Below, piece after piece: positions 36,520 to 45,553 of a stretch of DNA of 64,000 nt. A program made the position numbers and the translations under genes. The stretch is from the NCBI GenBank assembly GCA_902778175.1, contig CACYWT010000008.1:16624-80623 (forward strand), written 5' to 3'. Each line of letters begins with the position of its first letter. Positions within the stretch are counted from its first letter, which is position 1. Origin of the DNA: an uncultured Ruminococcus sp. (lineage in GTDB: Bacteria > Bacillota > Clostridia > Oscillospirales > Acutalibacteraceae). Below the pieces are notes generated by a model. The model was given only the letters and a program-made list of their open reading frames with translations, searched no databases and was not told the origin of the DNA.

Positions 36520-37221
36520 ATGAAAAAACATATTTCTCTTGAAAAAATAGCAATCAAGGCTCTTGAAAAAAAATTTGTTCTTACCGGACAAAATATCGGT
36601 GAAGATGCAAAAATGTCGAAAAAAGGCGTTACATTTGAAACAAAGGTCTATAATATTGATGATATCGGTCAGATATGTACATTGAAAATGAAAGCCCTGC
36701 TCGGATTGCTTAAAATGGAAACAATTGTATTATCTGTTAAAGGAAGAGATATCCCGCTGTTCAATATGGACTGGGTATCCGCACTCGGAAAAGAAACACT
36801 TATCTGTGAGCTTTATGACGTTCAGCTTTCAACATTCTCAGCTGAGGCGCAGGAAAAATTTGACGCCATACGCAGACGCGATGATGATATTCCCGAAACA
36901 GAACAGGACGAATACTGGTATAAGGATATCCTATATCCATGCAGCTATCATAAAACAGGAAAAAAGATCACAAACCGTTTAAATGATGCGTCAATAGATT
37001 ATTTTAAAACTATTGTTAATGAACTTTCTGCCGCTCAGGAATGCAGCAGCAAAGTCAAATATGATAAGATCAGAAATTTTGCAGAAACTCTTTTTAACAA
37101 CGGCGGTCCTGCCGTCGATATGGTCAAAGAGCTTTTCGGAACAGAAAAAGCGCACAGACTTATTGTCGGTCATATGTACGGCTGTTATGACAGCGCGCAC
37201 CTTTTACAGGACGATCAGTAA
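36520..37221 (+). CDS. Hypothetical protein with bilin-reductase-like sequence pattern
   Basis: A 233-residue soluble protein without signal peptide or membrane segment. I do not recognise it with certainty. Its layout follows ferredoxin-dependent bilin reductases such as PcyA. IPLFNMDWVSALGKETLI (78-95) matches the LPLFGCDIV strand, with D84 at the place of the catalytic aspartate. EYWYKDILYPCSYHKTGK (131-148) matches the PPWGEIFSEY region. A helix near 160-172 and VDMVKELFGTEKAHRLIVGHMYG (199-221) match the C-terminal EKAFGEAWAERYMSQVLF segment. The length is also right (PcyA about 245). The histidine that works with the aspartate in PcyA is not apparent. No heme oxygenase or phytochrome gene is nearby. 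AAGGAG lies six bases before the ATG. The gene is alone, between zapA and glgP. The family assignment is a hypothesis only. Confidence 0.35.
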   Translation: MKKHISLEKIAIKALEKKFVLTGQNIGEDAKMSKKGVTFETKVYNIDDIGQICTLKMKALLGLLKMETIVLSVKGRDIPLFNMDWVSALGKETLICELYDVQLSTFSAEAQEKFDAIRRRDDDIPETEQDEYWYKDILYPCSYHKTGKKITNRLNDASIDYFKTIVNELSAAQECSSKVKYDKIRNFAETLFNNGGPAVDMVKELFGTEKAHRLIVGHMYGCYDSAHLLQDDQ

Positions 37222-37305
37222 TAACCAAAAAATGGATTTGTGACTAAAAAAAGGTAATAATATACAAAATCAACTGTAAAAAATATGTTTTATTACATCT
37301 TTTAG

Positions 37306-37334
37306 TTGAAAATTCCGTAAAGATGAGTTATAAT
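37306..37334 (+). promoter_or_regulatory. Promoter of glgP
   Basis: TTGAAA (37306-37311), 17 bases, then TATAAT (37329-37334). Confidence 0.8.
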
Positions 37335-37339
37335 AGATG

Positions 37340-37367
37340 GGAATTGTTTATTAACCATAACAATTCC
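37340..37367 (+). promoter_or_regulatory. Perfect inverted repeat at the glgP transcription start
   Basis: GGAATTGTT (37340-37348) is repeated inverted as AACAATTCC (37359-37367) with a 10-base spacer. It covers the predicted +1. It could be a repressor operator or a 5' mRNA hairpin. Confidence 0.6.
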
Positions 37368-37420
37368 CTTTAAGTTTTTGCACTGAATTGCAGAAACTAA
37401 ATCAAAGAGGGGGTTTTAAA

Positions 37421-39841
37421 ATGTCAAAGTCCAAGCTGACACCAAGCGAGGCAAGAGAGCTGATTATCGCAAAGCTTTCACACAATTTCGGTGTGACACC
37501 TACAGATGCTACAGATGAGCATTATTACAAAGCCGTTGCCCTTGTTCTGAGGGATATTATGCGTCAGAACCACAAGGAATTTACGGCTGCCGCAGTCAAG
37601 CAGAACAGCAAGACTGTCTATTATCTCTGCATGGAGTTCCTTATGGGTCGTTCGCTTAAAAACGATCTTTATAACCTCGGTCTTGAAGAGACTGTCAAGC
37701 AGGCTCTGCAGGGAATGAATATAAAGCTTGAAAACATTTATGAGCAGGAGCCTGATGCAGGTCTTGGAAACGGCGGTCTCGGAAGACTCGCTGCCTGCTT
37801 CCTTGACGGTCTTGCAACACAGAAATACAGCGCAATGGGTTATTCTCTGCGTTATGAGTATGGTATTTTCCGTCAGAAGCTCGTTGACGGCTGGCAGACA
37901 GAACTGCCCGATTTCTGGCTTCCCGGCGGTTCGGTATGGCTCCAGGCACACCCGGAAAAAAGTATCCCCGTATACTTTGACGGTAAGGTAAAGGAAACAT
38001 GGCACGAAAGCCATCATTCAATAGAGATCGAGAATCCTACAAAGATCATCGCAACTCCGTATGATATGCTTGTTCCCGGTGACGGCGGCAAGGGCATCAG
38101 CAGACTCAGACTCTGGGCTGCTACTTCGGATAATTTCGATATGAAGCTCTTTAACTCCGGCGACTATATCCGCGCAATGGAACAGAAAGCTCTCGCTGAA
38201 AGCATCACCCGTGTACTCTATCCTGAGGATAACCATTCCGAAGGCAAGAGCCTGCGTCTGAGCCAGCAGTACTTCCTTGTTTCCGCTACTATCCAGGATA
38301 TTATCCAGCGTCACCTCAAAAACAACAACTCACTCGACAATCTCCCCGAGGTAGTCGCTATCCATCTGAACGATACCCACCCTGTTCTCGCTGTTCCTGA
38401 GCTTATGCGAATCATGCTCGACGAATGTGGTTATGAATGGGATAAAGCATGGGATATCGTTACCCGTACAATTGCTTATACCAACCACACAGTAATGAGC
38501 GAGGCTCTCGAATGCTGGCAGGTAGACCTCTTCCAGAGAAGACTTCCGAGAATCTACCAGATCGTCGAGGAGATCAACCGCCGTTTCTGCGAGGATATGC
38601 ACAAGCAGGGCATCGACGGCTGGAAGATCGGCAGAATGGCTGTTATCAATGACGGTATCGTAAGAATGGCTAATCTTGCGGTTATTGCTTCACACTCCGT
38701 AAACGGCGTATCAAAGCTTCACAGTGAGATACTCAAGGATGACGTATTCAATGATTTCTATACCGTAACTCCTGAGAAATTCAAAAATGTCACAAACGGT
38801 ATCGCTCACAGACGCTGGCTCAATCAGTCCAACCCCGGACTTGCTAACCTCATCACAGAGCTTATCGGTGATAAGTATAAAAGAGATGCAAACGCCCTTG
38901 AAGGTCTTATGGCATATAAGAGCGACGCTGTTGTTCTCGCAAAGCTCGCAGCTATCAAAAAGCAGAATAAGGAGCGTATGGCTAAATATATACTTGAAAA
39001 TAACGGTATCAAGGTTGATCCTACTTCTATCTTCGATGTACAGGTAAAGCGTCTGCATGAGTATAAGCGTCAGCTTCTGAACGCTCTGCATATCTACAGC
39101 ACTTATCAGTGGCTCAGAGATAACCCCAATGCCGAATATAAGCCTAAGACATATATCTTCGGCGCCAAGGCTGCTCCCGGTTATTATTTCGCAAAGCAGA
39201 TAATTCAGTTCATCGTTGCACTTGCTGACAAGATCAATAATGATCCCAGAGTAAACAAGAAACTCAAGGTTATTTATCTTGAGGACTACAGAGTATCTGT
39301 TGCAGAAAAGCTTATTCCTGCTGCGGAGATCAGCGAACAGATCTCTCTTGCAGGTACTGAGGCTTCCGGTACTTCAAATATGAAGTTCATGATCAACGGT
39401 GCTGTCACACTCGGAACGCTTGACGGTGCAAATGTTGAGATCCATGATGTAGTAGGCGACAACAATTCCCTGATCTTCGGTATGACGACCGCAGAGGTCA
39501 ATCAGCTCAAAAAGCAGGGCTACAATCCCGCAGTTCCCTATAATAACAATCATATCATCAGAGCTGCTGTTGACGGTATCCGCAATGAATTCGGTGATCG
39601 TTTCAACGACATCGCAAATTCACTTTCGACTGTTGACCCGTATATGGTCCTTGCTGATTTTGCTGATTATGCAAATACCCAGCAGAAGGCTTCACGCCTT
39701 TATGTTGAAAAGAACACCTGGAACAAGATGTCGCTTATCAATATCGCAAAGGCTGGTCGTTTTGCTGCTGACCGTTCGATCAGAGATTATGCGGAAACCA
39801 TCTGGAATACAAAGCCTGTTATTCTTGATCAGAATATCTGA
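37421..39841 (+). CDS. glgP: Glycogen/starch phosphorylase
   Basis: An 806-residue cytosolic GT35 enzyme that releases glucose 1-phosphate from alpha-1,4-glucans using phosphate. LGNGGLGRLAACFLDGLAT near residue 125 and VQVKRLHEYKRQLLN near 540 are typical. The pyridoxal phosphate lysine lies in EASGTSNMKFMINGA near 640, with GTLDGANVEI after it. The length equals the bacterial family. AGAGGGGG precedes the ATG at 37421 by about eight bases; an in-frame start 11 codons earlier has no site. Codon use looks stronger in C-ending codons than in flanking genes, suggesting high expression. It is transcribed alone, with a palindrome at the start site and a strong terminator. Confidence 0.97.
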   Translation: MSKSKLTPSEARELIIAKLSHNFGVTPTDATDEHYYKAVALVLRDIMRQNHKEFTAAAVKQNSKTVYYLCMEFLMGRSLKNDLYNLGLEETVKQALQGMNIKLENIYEQEPDAGLGNGGLGRLAACFLDGLATQKYSAMGYSLRYEYGIFRQKLVDGWQTELPDFWLPGGSVWLQAHPEKSIPVYFDGKVKETWHESHHSIEIENPTKIIATPYDMLVPGDGGKGISRLRLWAATSDNFDMKLFNSGDYIRAMEQKALAESITRVLYPEDNHSEGKSLRLSQQYFLVSATIQDIIQRHLKNNNSLDNLPEVVAIHLNDTHPVLAVPELMRIMLDECGYEWDKAWDIVTRTIAYTNHTVMSEALECWQVDLFQRRLPRIYQIVEEINRRFCEDMHKQGIDGWKIGRMAVINDGIVRMANLAVIASHSVNGVSKLHSEILKDDVFNDFYTVTPEKFKNVTNGIAHRRWLNQSNPGLANLITELIGDKYKRDANALEGLMAYKSDAVVLAKLAAIKKQNKERMAKYILENNGIKVDPTSIFDVQVKRLHEYKRQLLNALHIYSTYQWLRDNPNAEYKPKTYIFGAKAAPGYYFAKQIIQFIVALADKINNDPRVNKKLKVIYLEDYRVSVAEKLIPAAEISEQISLAGTEASGTSNMKFMINGAVTLGTLDGANVEIHDVVGDNNSLIFGMTTAEVNQLKKQGYNPAVPYNNNHIIRAAVDGIRNEFGDRFNDIANSLSTVDPYMVLADFADYANTQQKASRLYVEKNTWNKMSLINIAKAGRFAADRSIRDYAETIWNTKPVILDQNI

Positions 39842-39873
39842 CAGATCATTCTGAACATCTCTGAATAAAATCA

Positions 39874-39927
39874 AACTCTCCGAAATACTGATCCCTGCAT
39901 CATATCAGCAACGGAGAGTTTTTTTAT
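39874..39927 (+). terminator. Terminator of glgP
   Basis: AACTCTCCG (39874-39882) pairs with CGGAGAGTT (39912-39920) with a long loop that itself may fold, followed by a T-rich tract. Confidence 0.85.
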
Positions 39928-39986
39928 TATCATAATATCACTTGAATTTGCGGTCAAATCAATAATATTTTTGACGAAAATAATAA

Positions 39987-40015
39987 TTGAAACAACTGTA
40001 ATGCTGTGTTATAAT
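39987..40015 (+). promoter_or_regulatory. Promoter of the DHHW lipoprotein gene
   Basis: TTGAAA (39987-39992), 17 bases, then TATAAT (40010-40015). Confidence 0.8.
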
Positions 40016-40067
40016 TGTAATGCATTTTCAGAAGTGCAGTTTATGATAATATGGAGGTATCCACCGC

Positions 40068-41414
40068 ATGAAAATAAATAGTATGATCAAATGTTCCGCA
40101 GTTCTTCTTTCCATTGCAGCAGCAATTGCAGCAGCAGGCTGTAATAAACAAGAAAGCAGCAGCAAAAAAGAAGAAACTTCATCTAAGGTTTCCGCTTCAT
40201 CAGATGTATCATCGGAATCGGAAAGCAAAACAGAATCAAAGGTTTCCGAAGTTTCCAAAGAAGAATCAAAAAAGAATCTTGCAGAAGAAGAAAGCGGTCC
40301 TATTCCTGAAATATCAGATCCCGCTCCCGACGATAACGGCGAAACAGTAAACGGCGTTTTTATCTTTGACAATAAAGCATATGAAATGTTCTATGGCAGC
40401 AAGGGTATGGCTGAATACTATGCTGAAACGATTTCTTCAATAAAAAAGGATCTCGGCAGCGAAATCAAGGTTTATAATGTTCTTGTACCTACTCATGTTG
40501 CTGTTGATCTTCCGTCAAGATTTGATGATATGTGCAACAATCAGGAGGAATATATCAAATATATCACCGACGCATATACAGAGGATATAATCCCTGTAAG
40601 CACATATAACAAGATCATGCATCACCGCAATGAATACCTTTATTTCAATACCGACCATCACTGGACAGCTCTCGGCGCATATTATGCATACCTTGAATTC
40701 ACACGCGCCGCAGGAATAGAGCCTGTACAGCTTTCAGATCTGAAAGAGGACAAGATCGAAGGCTATCAGGGATCACTTGCAGCTATTTCCGGCGTGGAAA
40801 CCCTTAAAGACGATTATGTAACATATTACACAAGCGATGATCCGATCGATACTACTCTCTATGACGGAGATGGTTCTAATCCTCAGGATTATTCACTGAT
40901 CCATTCATATGCTGAGGGCGCTAATGCATACGGTGTATTCCTCGGCGGCGATACTCCGATCCTTGTAACAAAAAATGAAAAGGGCAACGGCAAAAAAATC
41001 GCTGTTATCAAGGAATCTTACGGAAATGCCTTCTCACCCTTTATAGCATATACCTACAGCGAGGCTCATTTCATCGATTTCCGTTATGTCAATATCAATC
41101 TGAAAAGCTATCTGCAGGAACACGGGATCGACGAGGTAATCTTCATAAACAATACAATGGCAAGCGCGACTGAGATACGCTGCGACGAAATGAAAGAGCT
41201 TATCGGCGGTTCATCTTCCTCTGCAGAGAATAATACGGATTATACCGATGATACTCAAACAGACGACAATACAACAGATGACAACTACACCGAAGATAAT
41301 AACACAGATTATTATAACACCGGCGAAAACTACGATTATGACACCGGTGCAGAAGAGAATTATTCAGAAGATACAAATACTGACAATAACAACAATTATA
41401 CAAACGAAGAATAA
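40068..41414 (+). CDS. DHHW-family lipoprotein with acidic low-complexity tail
   Basis: A 448-residue exported protein. A lipoprotein signal ends at the lipobox IAAAGC, so C25 should be lipidated. A serine/lysine/glutamate linker (about 26-80) leads to an SGNH-like domain. It has NVLVPTHVAVDLP, the signature NTDHHWTALGAYYAY near residue 200, and KESYGNAFSPFI where relatives have DS-type nucleophile motifs. DHHW proteins resemble AlgX/AlgJ acetyltransferases of exopolysaccharide systems, so a role in glycan O-acetylation outside the membrane is inference. The last 65 residues are a repetitive tail of D, N, T, Y and E with no cysteine. GGAGGT lies nine bases before the ATG. No MBOAT partner is adjacent, and the gene has its own promoter and terminator. 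Confidence 0.8.
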   Translation: MKINSMIKCSAVLLSIAAAIAAAGCNKQESSSKKEETSSKVSASSDVSSESESKTESKVSEVSKEESKKNLAEEESGPIPEISDPAPDDNGETVNGVFIFDNKAYEMFYGSKGMAEYYAETISSIKKDLGSEIKVYNVLVPTHVAVDLPSRFDDMCNNQEEYIKYITDAYTEDIIPVSTYNKIMHHRNEYLYFNTDHHWTALGAYYAYLEFTRAAGIEPVQLSDLKEDKIEGYQGSLAAISGVETLKDDYVTYYTSDDPIDTTLYDGDGSNPQDYSLIHSYAEGANAYGVFLGGDTPILVTKNEKGNGKKIAVIKESYGNAFSPFIAYTYSEAHFIDFRYVNINLKSYLQEHGIDEVIFINNTMASATEIRCDEMKELIGGSSSSAENNTDYTDDTQTDDNTTDDNYTEDNNTDYYNTGENYDYDTGAEENYSEDTNTDNNNNYTNEE

Positions 41415-41433
41415 TTATTCATACGAACAAAGC

Positions 41434-41469
41434 AAATCCGACGGAACAAAACATTCCATCGGATTTTTG
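41434..41469. terminator. Terminator between convergent genes
   Basis: AAATCCGA-CGGAA and TTCC-A-TCGGATTT form a long stem around CAAAACA, with T residues to the right and A residues to the left, so it can serve both the lipoprotein gene and ywlG. Confidence 0.8.
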
Positions 41470-41471
41470 TC

Positions 41472-42023
41472 TTATTTCAATTCATCATCATAATGCGCGC
41501 GTTCGCCGCCTATGAATTTCGGTCTTGTCCTTGCAGCAGTGATATGAGCCTGTCCGATCATATTGTTTTTCAGATTGAGCGGAACAGCAACCTCTTTCAG
41601 ATGCATACCGATAAGTACTCCGCCTATATCCATTCCTGCTTTTGCCCTGATATGCTCTACGGCTACAGGATCATCTATCGTATTATAGGTAATTGTAGCA
41701 AAGGATCCTCCTGCCTTCGGACGGGGAACAACATTTACCGGTTCCTCCCCCGCTGCTTTCGCAGCATCGGCAGAAATTATTATTGCCCTGTTCAGATGCT
41801 CGCAGCACTGTGACGCAAGATATATCCCCCTGCTTTTCAGCTCTGGGTATATCCCGTCAAAAAGAGCCTGAGCAATATCTACGCTTGAAGCCTTTCCGTA
41901 TCCTTCGCCGCATACTGTACTTGAAGAACAGCCGACAACAAAAATATCCCCGGCACAAAGCTTTGCCTGTTCAAGCACCTCCAATACGGCGGCATTTGCC
42001 TTTTCTTTTATTTCCTCATACAT
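41472..42023 (-). CDS. ywlG: YwlG/TIGR01440 family protein
   Basis: A 183-residue protein of the DUF436 (YwlG) family. FVVGCSSSTVCGEGYGKASS, LASQCCEHLNRAIII and VNVVPRPKAGGSFATITY are the family blocks. It is a cytosolic protein of unknown function. I chose the ATG at 42023 because GGAGG lies eight bases upstream and the family starts there; a longer frame to 42053 lacks similarity. It follows the IspH-S1 gene by 57 bases with a hairpin in the gap. Confidence 0.9.
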   Translation of the reverse strand: MYEEIKEKANAAVLEVLEQAKLCAGDIFVVGCSSSTVCGEGYGKASSVDIAQALFDGIYPELKSRGIYLASQCCEHLNRAIIISADAAKAAGEEPVNVVPRPKAGGSFATITYNTIDDPVAVEHIRAKAGMDIGGVLIGMHLKEVAVPLNLKNNMIGQAHITAARTRPKFIGGERAHYDDELK

Positions 42024-42044
42024 TTTCAATGCCTCCATGCAAAT

Positions 42045-42071
42045 ATCAGGCACCTCACAGAGATGCCTGAT
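42045..42071 (-). other. Hairpin between ispH-S1 and ywlG
   Basis: Perfect ATCAGGCA/TGCCTGAT stem with an 11-base loop and only a short T-rich tail (ATATTT). A weak terminator or processing site. Confidence 0.5.
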
Positions 42072-42080
42072 AATCCTTTA

Positions 42081-44051
42081 TTATTCTTCAGTTTCCTCAA
42101 CTGCTTCCTCAGCAGCCTCTTCCGGAGCATTCAGAGCCTTGATAGAAAGGCTGATGCGCTTCTTATCAAAGTCAATAGCTGTGATCTTTACATTGACCTT
42201 CTGACCGATGCTGAGAACATCTTCAGGCTTTTCAATGCGCTCCTCAGAGATCTGAGAAACATGGATAAGTCCGTCAATGCCGGGAATGATCCTTGCGAAT
42301 GCGCCGAACGGTGTAAGACCAACGATCTCAACCTCACACTCTGTTCCTACAGGATACTGATTCTTGAGGATCTCCCACGGATTGTCCTCTGCCTTCTTGT
42401 AGCCGAGAGAGATCTTGCCTTTCTCGCGGTCGAAGGATTTGATATATACTTCTACTGTATCGCCGACATTGACAACCTCTGACGGATGCTTGATACGGTT
42501 CCATGAAAGCTCGGAAATATGTACCATACCGTCTATGCCGCCGATATCAACAAATGCACCGTAGGAAGTAAGAGATTTAACAACTCCTGTGTAAACCTTG
42601 CCTTCCTCAGCGCCTGCCCAGAATTCTTCTTCCTTCTTCTTGCGCTCGTCATTGAGTACGGAACGAATGGAACCAACAGCTCTTCTTCTGTTGTTTCTGC
42701 CTGTTGTTTCAATAATGCGGAAATCAACCTCTTTCTTGAGAAGAGCCTCAAGATCGCCACCTCTGTTCGCAGTTGCCTGTGATGCAGGAATGAATACCTT
42801 GATGCCGTTTGTGAGAGCAAGCACGCCGCCCTTTATGACATCAGTAACTACACCGTGAACTATGCTCTGATTCTCAAAAGCCTCGGCAATGTCGTCCCAG
42901 CCCTTCTGAGCGTCGAGTATCTTCTTGGAAAGAAGAATAGTGCCTTCCTGATCATTTGTTTTCATGATGATTAGGTCAAGCTCATCGCCAACCTTAACGA
43001 GATCCTCTGTCTTTGCATTCGGATCACTTGAAAGCTCGCCAAGCGGTATGATACCGGTCTGCTTTCTGCCTACGTCCACGCGTACCTCTGTAGGAGTTAC
43101 GCTCACAACTACACCGTGTACCCTTCCGTTTGTATTATAATTTTTGAAGGACTCCTCAAGGAGCTCCTCAAAGTTTTCTGCTTTGCTTTCTTCGGGATTT
43201 TTGATTTCTTCTGACATGGTAACAAGTACCTCCTTTATTATGCTTGCCGGAGTCGATGCACCGGCGGTAATACCGATCCTTTCGGCATTCCTGACTGCAC
43301 TGACGGGTATTTCGTCTGCTGTTTCGATAAGGTAAGTATTCTTACATTTATTCTGACATATATGAAACAGCTTATTCGTATTGGAGCTGTGCCTTCCCCC
43401 GATGACTATAATCAGGTCAGACTTTGTGGCAAGCTCCTCAGCTTCGGACTGCCTATCAGATGTGGCACTACATATTGTATCAAATATTTTAGCATTTGTA
43501 CATAGTTTTTGCAATATTTTTAAAGAATTTTTCCATTCTTTTATGTCAAATGTTGTTTGAGCGACTACACATATAGAATTATTTTTCCAATCAGGAAAAT
43601 TAATCAGTAATTCTTCCAGTTTTTTCTGATTGTTAAAAGTTTTGTACTCTCCGGCGCAATGACCTATTATCCCCTGAACCTCCGGATGGTTTTCATCTCC
43701 TGCTATGAGGATCATTTCACCCGATGCAGAATGTTCTGCGACTATCTTATGGATCTTCAGAACAAAAGGACAGGTCGCATTGCGGCAATCTATACCAAGC
43801 TCGGATATACGATCTGATATGCTCTGTGAAACGCCGTGCGACCGAATCACGAGAGTGGAACCCTCAGCAGCGTCCTCGGGCTTTTCAGCTATCCTGACGC
43901 CACGCTGCGCAAGACTTTCGACCATCTGTGGATTATGGATTATAGGTCCGAGCGTATAGACAGTCTTTCCTTCATCAAGGAGCTTTTCCACCATTGCTAC
44001 AGCCCTGCTTACCCCAAAACAGAAACCGGCAGTTTTTGCTACTTTTATCAT
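42081..44051 (-). CDS. ispH: IspH - ribosomal protein S1 fusion
   Basis: A 656-residue two-part protein. Residues about 1-285 are 4-hydroxy-3-methylbut-2-enyl diphosphate reductase, the last step of the MEP isoprenoid pathway. Its three cluster cysteines are in GFCFGVSRAV, ATCPFV and TICSAT. Residues about 305-640 hold four S1 domains, starting GRVHGVVVSVTPTEVRVDVG, IVHGVVTDVIKGGVLALTNG, VYTGVVKSLTSYGAFVDIGG and ECEVEIVGLTPFGAFARIIPG. An acidic tail ends the protein. S1 domains bind mRNA on the ribosome. This fusion is established in Clostridia and is not an assembly artefact: the frame is continuous and the linker (about 285-305) is plain. The start overlaps plsC by four bases, in the operon cmk-plsC-ispH/S1. 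Confidence 0.95.
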   Translation of the reverse strand: MIKVAKTAGFCFGVSRAVAMVEKLLDEGKTVYTLGPIIHNPQMVESLAQRGVRIAEKPEDAAEGSTLVIRSHGVSQSISDRISELGIDCRNATCPFVLKIHKIVAEHSASGEMILIAGDENHPEVQGIIGHCAGEYKTFNNQKKLEELLINFPDWKNNSICVVAQTTFDIKEWKNSLKILQKLCTNAKIFDTICSATSDRQSEAEELATKSDLIIVIGGRHSSNTNKLFHICQNKCKNTYLIETADEIPVSAVRNAERIGITAGASTPASIIKEVLVTMSEEIKNPEESKAENFEELLEESFKNYNTNGRVHGVVVSVTPTEVRVDVGRKQTGIIPLGELSSDPNAKTEDLVKVGDELDLIIMKTNDQEGTILLSKKILDAQKGWDDIAEAFENQSIVHGVVTDVIKGGVLALTNGIKVFIPASQATANRGGDLEALLKKEVDFRIIETTGRNNRRRAVGSIRSVLNDERKKKEEEFWAGAEEGKVYTGVVKSLTSYGAFVDIGGIDGMVHISELSWNRIKHPSEVVNVGDTVEVYIKSFDREKGKISLGYKKAEDNPWEILKNQYPVGTECEVEIVGLTPFGAFARIIPGIDGLIHVSQISEERIEKPEDVLSIGQKVNVKITAIDFDKKRISLSIKALNAPEEAAEEAVEETEE

Positions 44052-44689
44052 TTGCTCTCCTCCGGTTTTTCACCTGTCACGTCTGCGCGAAGTGACTTTA
44101 TTTCGTTCATTATCTTTCTTGCGGCACTGCGGTATGCCTCGGGTCCTGCTTCGCTGTCAAGACCAAGCTCCGCCGGAGTCATGGGCTTGCCTATTGATAT
44201 TGTAATCCTATGAAATAATTTAACTTTTTTATCCTTTGTTTTCGGAGTGATGCAAAGCGGTAGTACAGGAGCGTTCATCTGTGAAGCGATTATTGCAGCG
44301 CCGGATTTCGGACGGAGAAATTCACCTGTTTTTGAACGTGTACCCTCTATGAATATTCCGAGCATCTTTTTTTGCTTGATGATATTTTCCGCTTCGTTTA
44401 TCGCTTTGCCGTCGCCTGCTCCGCGCTGTACCGGGAAAGCTCCGAGAGCGCGTATGAGTGCGGAAAGTATGGGATTTTTGAAAAGCTCCGCCTTAGCCAT
44501 ATAATATATCTGGCGGTTCACGCCGAGACCGAGAAATATAGGATCATTATTTGAAAGATGATTTGAGCAGATTATATATCCGCCTTCCTTGGGAAGATTT
44601 TCCTTTCCCTTTACCCTATAGAAAAACAAAACTTTATAAAGCGGAACTGCTATCACCTTTAAAACTGTATACAGCGGATTGTATCTCAT
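44048..44689 (-). CDS. plsC: 1-acyl-sn-glycerol-3-phosphate acyltransferase
   Basis: A 213-residue membrane-associated acyltransferase that makes phosphatidic acid. The catalytic box is NHLSNNDP near residue 38, and the substrate box is FIEGTRSKTG near 115. A hydrophobic N-terminus may anchor it. GGAG lies ten bases before the ATG. It sits one base after cmk and overlaps ispH by four, an arrangement conserved in Clostridia. Lengths and motifs are normal. Confidence 0.93.
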   Translation of the reverse strand: MRYNPLYTVLKVIAVPLYKVLFFYRVKGKENLPKEGGYIICSNHLSNNDPIFLGLGVNRQIYYMAKAELFKNPILSALIRALGAFPVQRGAGDGKAINEAENIIKQKKMLGIFIEGTRSKTGEFLRPKSGAAIIASQMNAPVLPLCITPKTKDKKVKLFHRITISIGKPMTPAELGLDSEAGPEAYRSAARKIMNEIKSLRADVTGEKPEESK

Positions 44690-44690
44690 A

Positions 44691-45371
44691 TCAAAGTTTC
44701 TCCTTTATTATCTGAGAAATTGCAGCTATAGACTGTTCAAGCGTCAGCTCTGTCGTATCAACAAGCACAGCGTCATCTGCGGCTTTCAGAGGAGCTGTTT
44801 CACGGTGGGTATCATTATAGTCACGCTTGATTATATCCTCCAGAACAGCCTTATAATCAGCCTCTATGCCTTTTTCGGCAAGCTGATCGGTCCTGCGCCT
44901 TGCGCGGGATTCAGGTGAAGCAGTAAGAAAAATCTTTACCTGAGCATCAGGCAGAACTACCGTACCGATATCCCTGCCGTCCATGATAACATTATTCTCC
45001 TTTGCAAAGCTGCGCTGCAGCTCAAGCAGGAATGAGCGTACCGCAGGAATAGCCGAAACCGAAGAAGCCGACATAGAAACCTTCTCCGTTCTGATCTCGT
45101 CGGAAACATCTTTGCCGTTGAGCAGAATATGCTGTTCCCCGTCTTTAAATACGATACTTATTTCGGTCTGAGGCAAAATGGACTTCACCGCCTCAGCATC
45201 ATTGACATCTATATTGCTTTTCAGGCAGGCAAGACCTATTGATCTGTACATAGCGCCTGTATCAATATAAATAAAGCCGAGTTCCTTTGCAGCAATACGG
45301 GCTATAGTGCTTTTTCCTGCTCCTGCCGGTCCGTCAATAGCAGCAGCTATAAAATGATTGTTTTCGCTCAT
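44691..45371 (-). CDS. cmk: Cytidylate kinase
   Basis: A 226-residue kinase that phosphorylates CMP and dCMP. The P-loop is IDGPAGAGKSTIA near residue 14, and YIDTGAMYRSIG, GRDIGTVVLPDA and SPESRARRRTDQ follow in family order. GAGGAG lies eight bases before the ATG. It is the first gene of cmk-plsC-ispH/S1. The 180-base gap to the lipoprotein gene has a TATAAT 30 bases upstream but no clear -35. Confidence 0.96.
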   Translation of the reverse strand: MSENNHFIAAAIDGPAGAGKSTIARIAAKELGFIYIDTGAMYRSIGLACLKSNIDVNDAEAVKSILPQTEISIVFKDGEQHILLNGKDVSDEIRTEKVSMSASSVSAIPAVRSFLLELQRSFAKENNVIMDGRDIGTVVLPDAQVKIFLTASPESRARRRTDQLAEKGIEADYKAVLEDIIKRDYNDTHRETAPLKAADDAVLVDTTELTLEQSIAAISQIIKEKL

Positions 45372-45553
45372 AGCATAATCTCCTCAATATTTCAGATAAT
45401 TATAATCTTACCACTTTTTCAAAATAAATACAATAAATTTTTAAACCGGTGTGCTCTGAATACAAGCCAAAGTTTTTCAGCCGCGGTTCTCAGTCATTTT
45501 AAAAGGTATGCTTTAGTCTTGCAGTTCTGGTAATTATTTCACACCAGCTTCGA

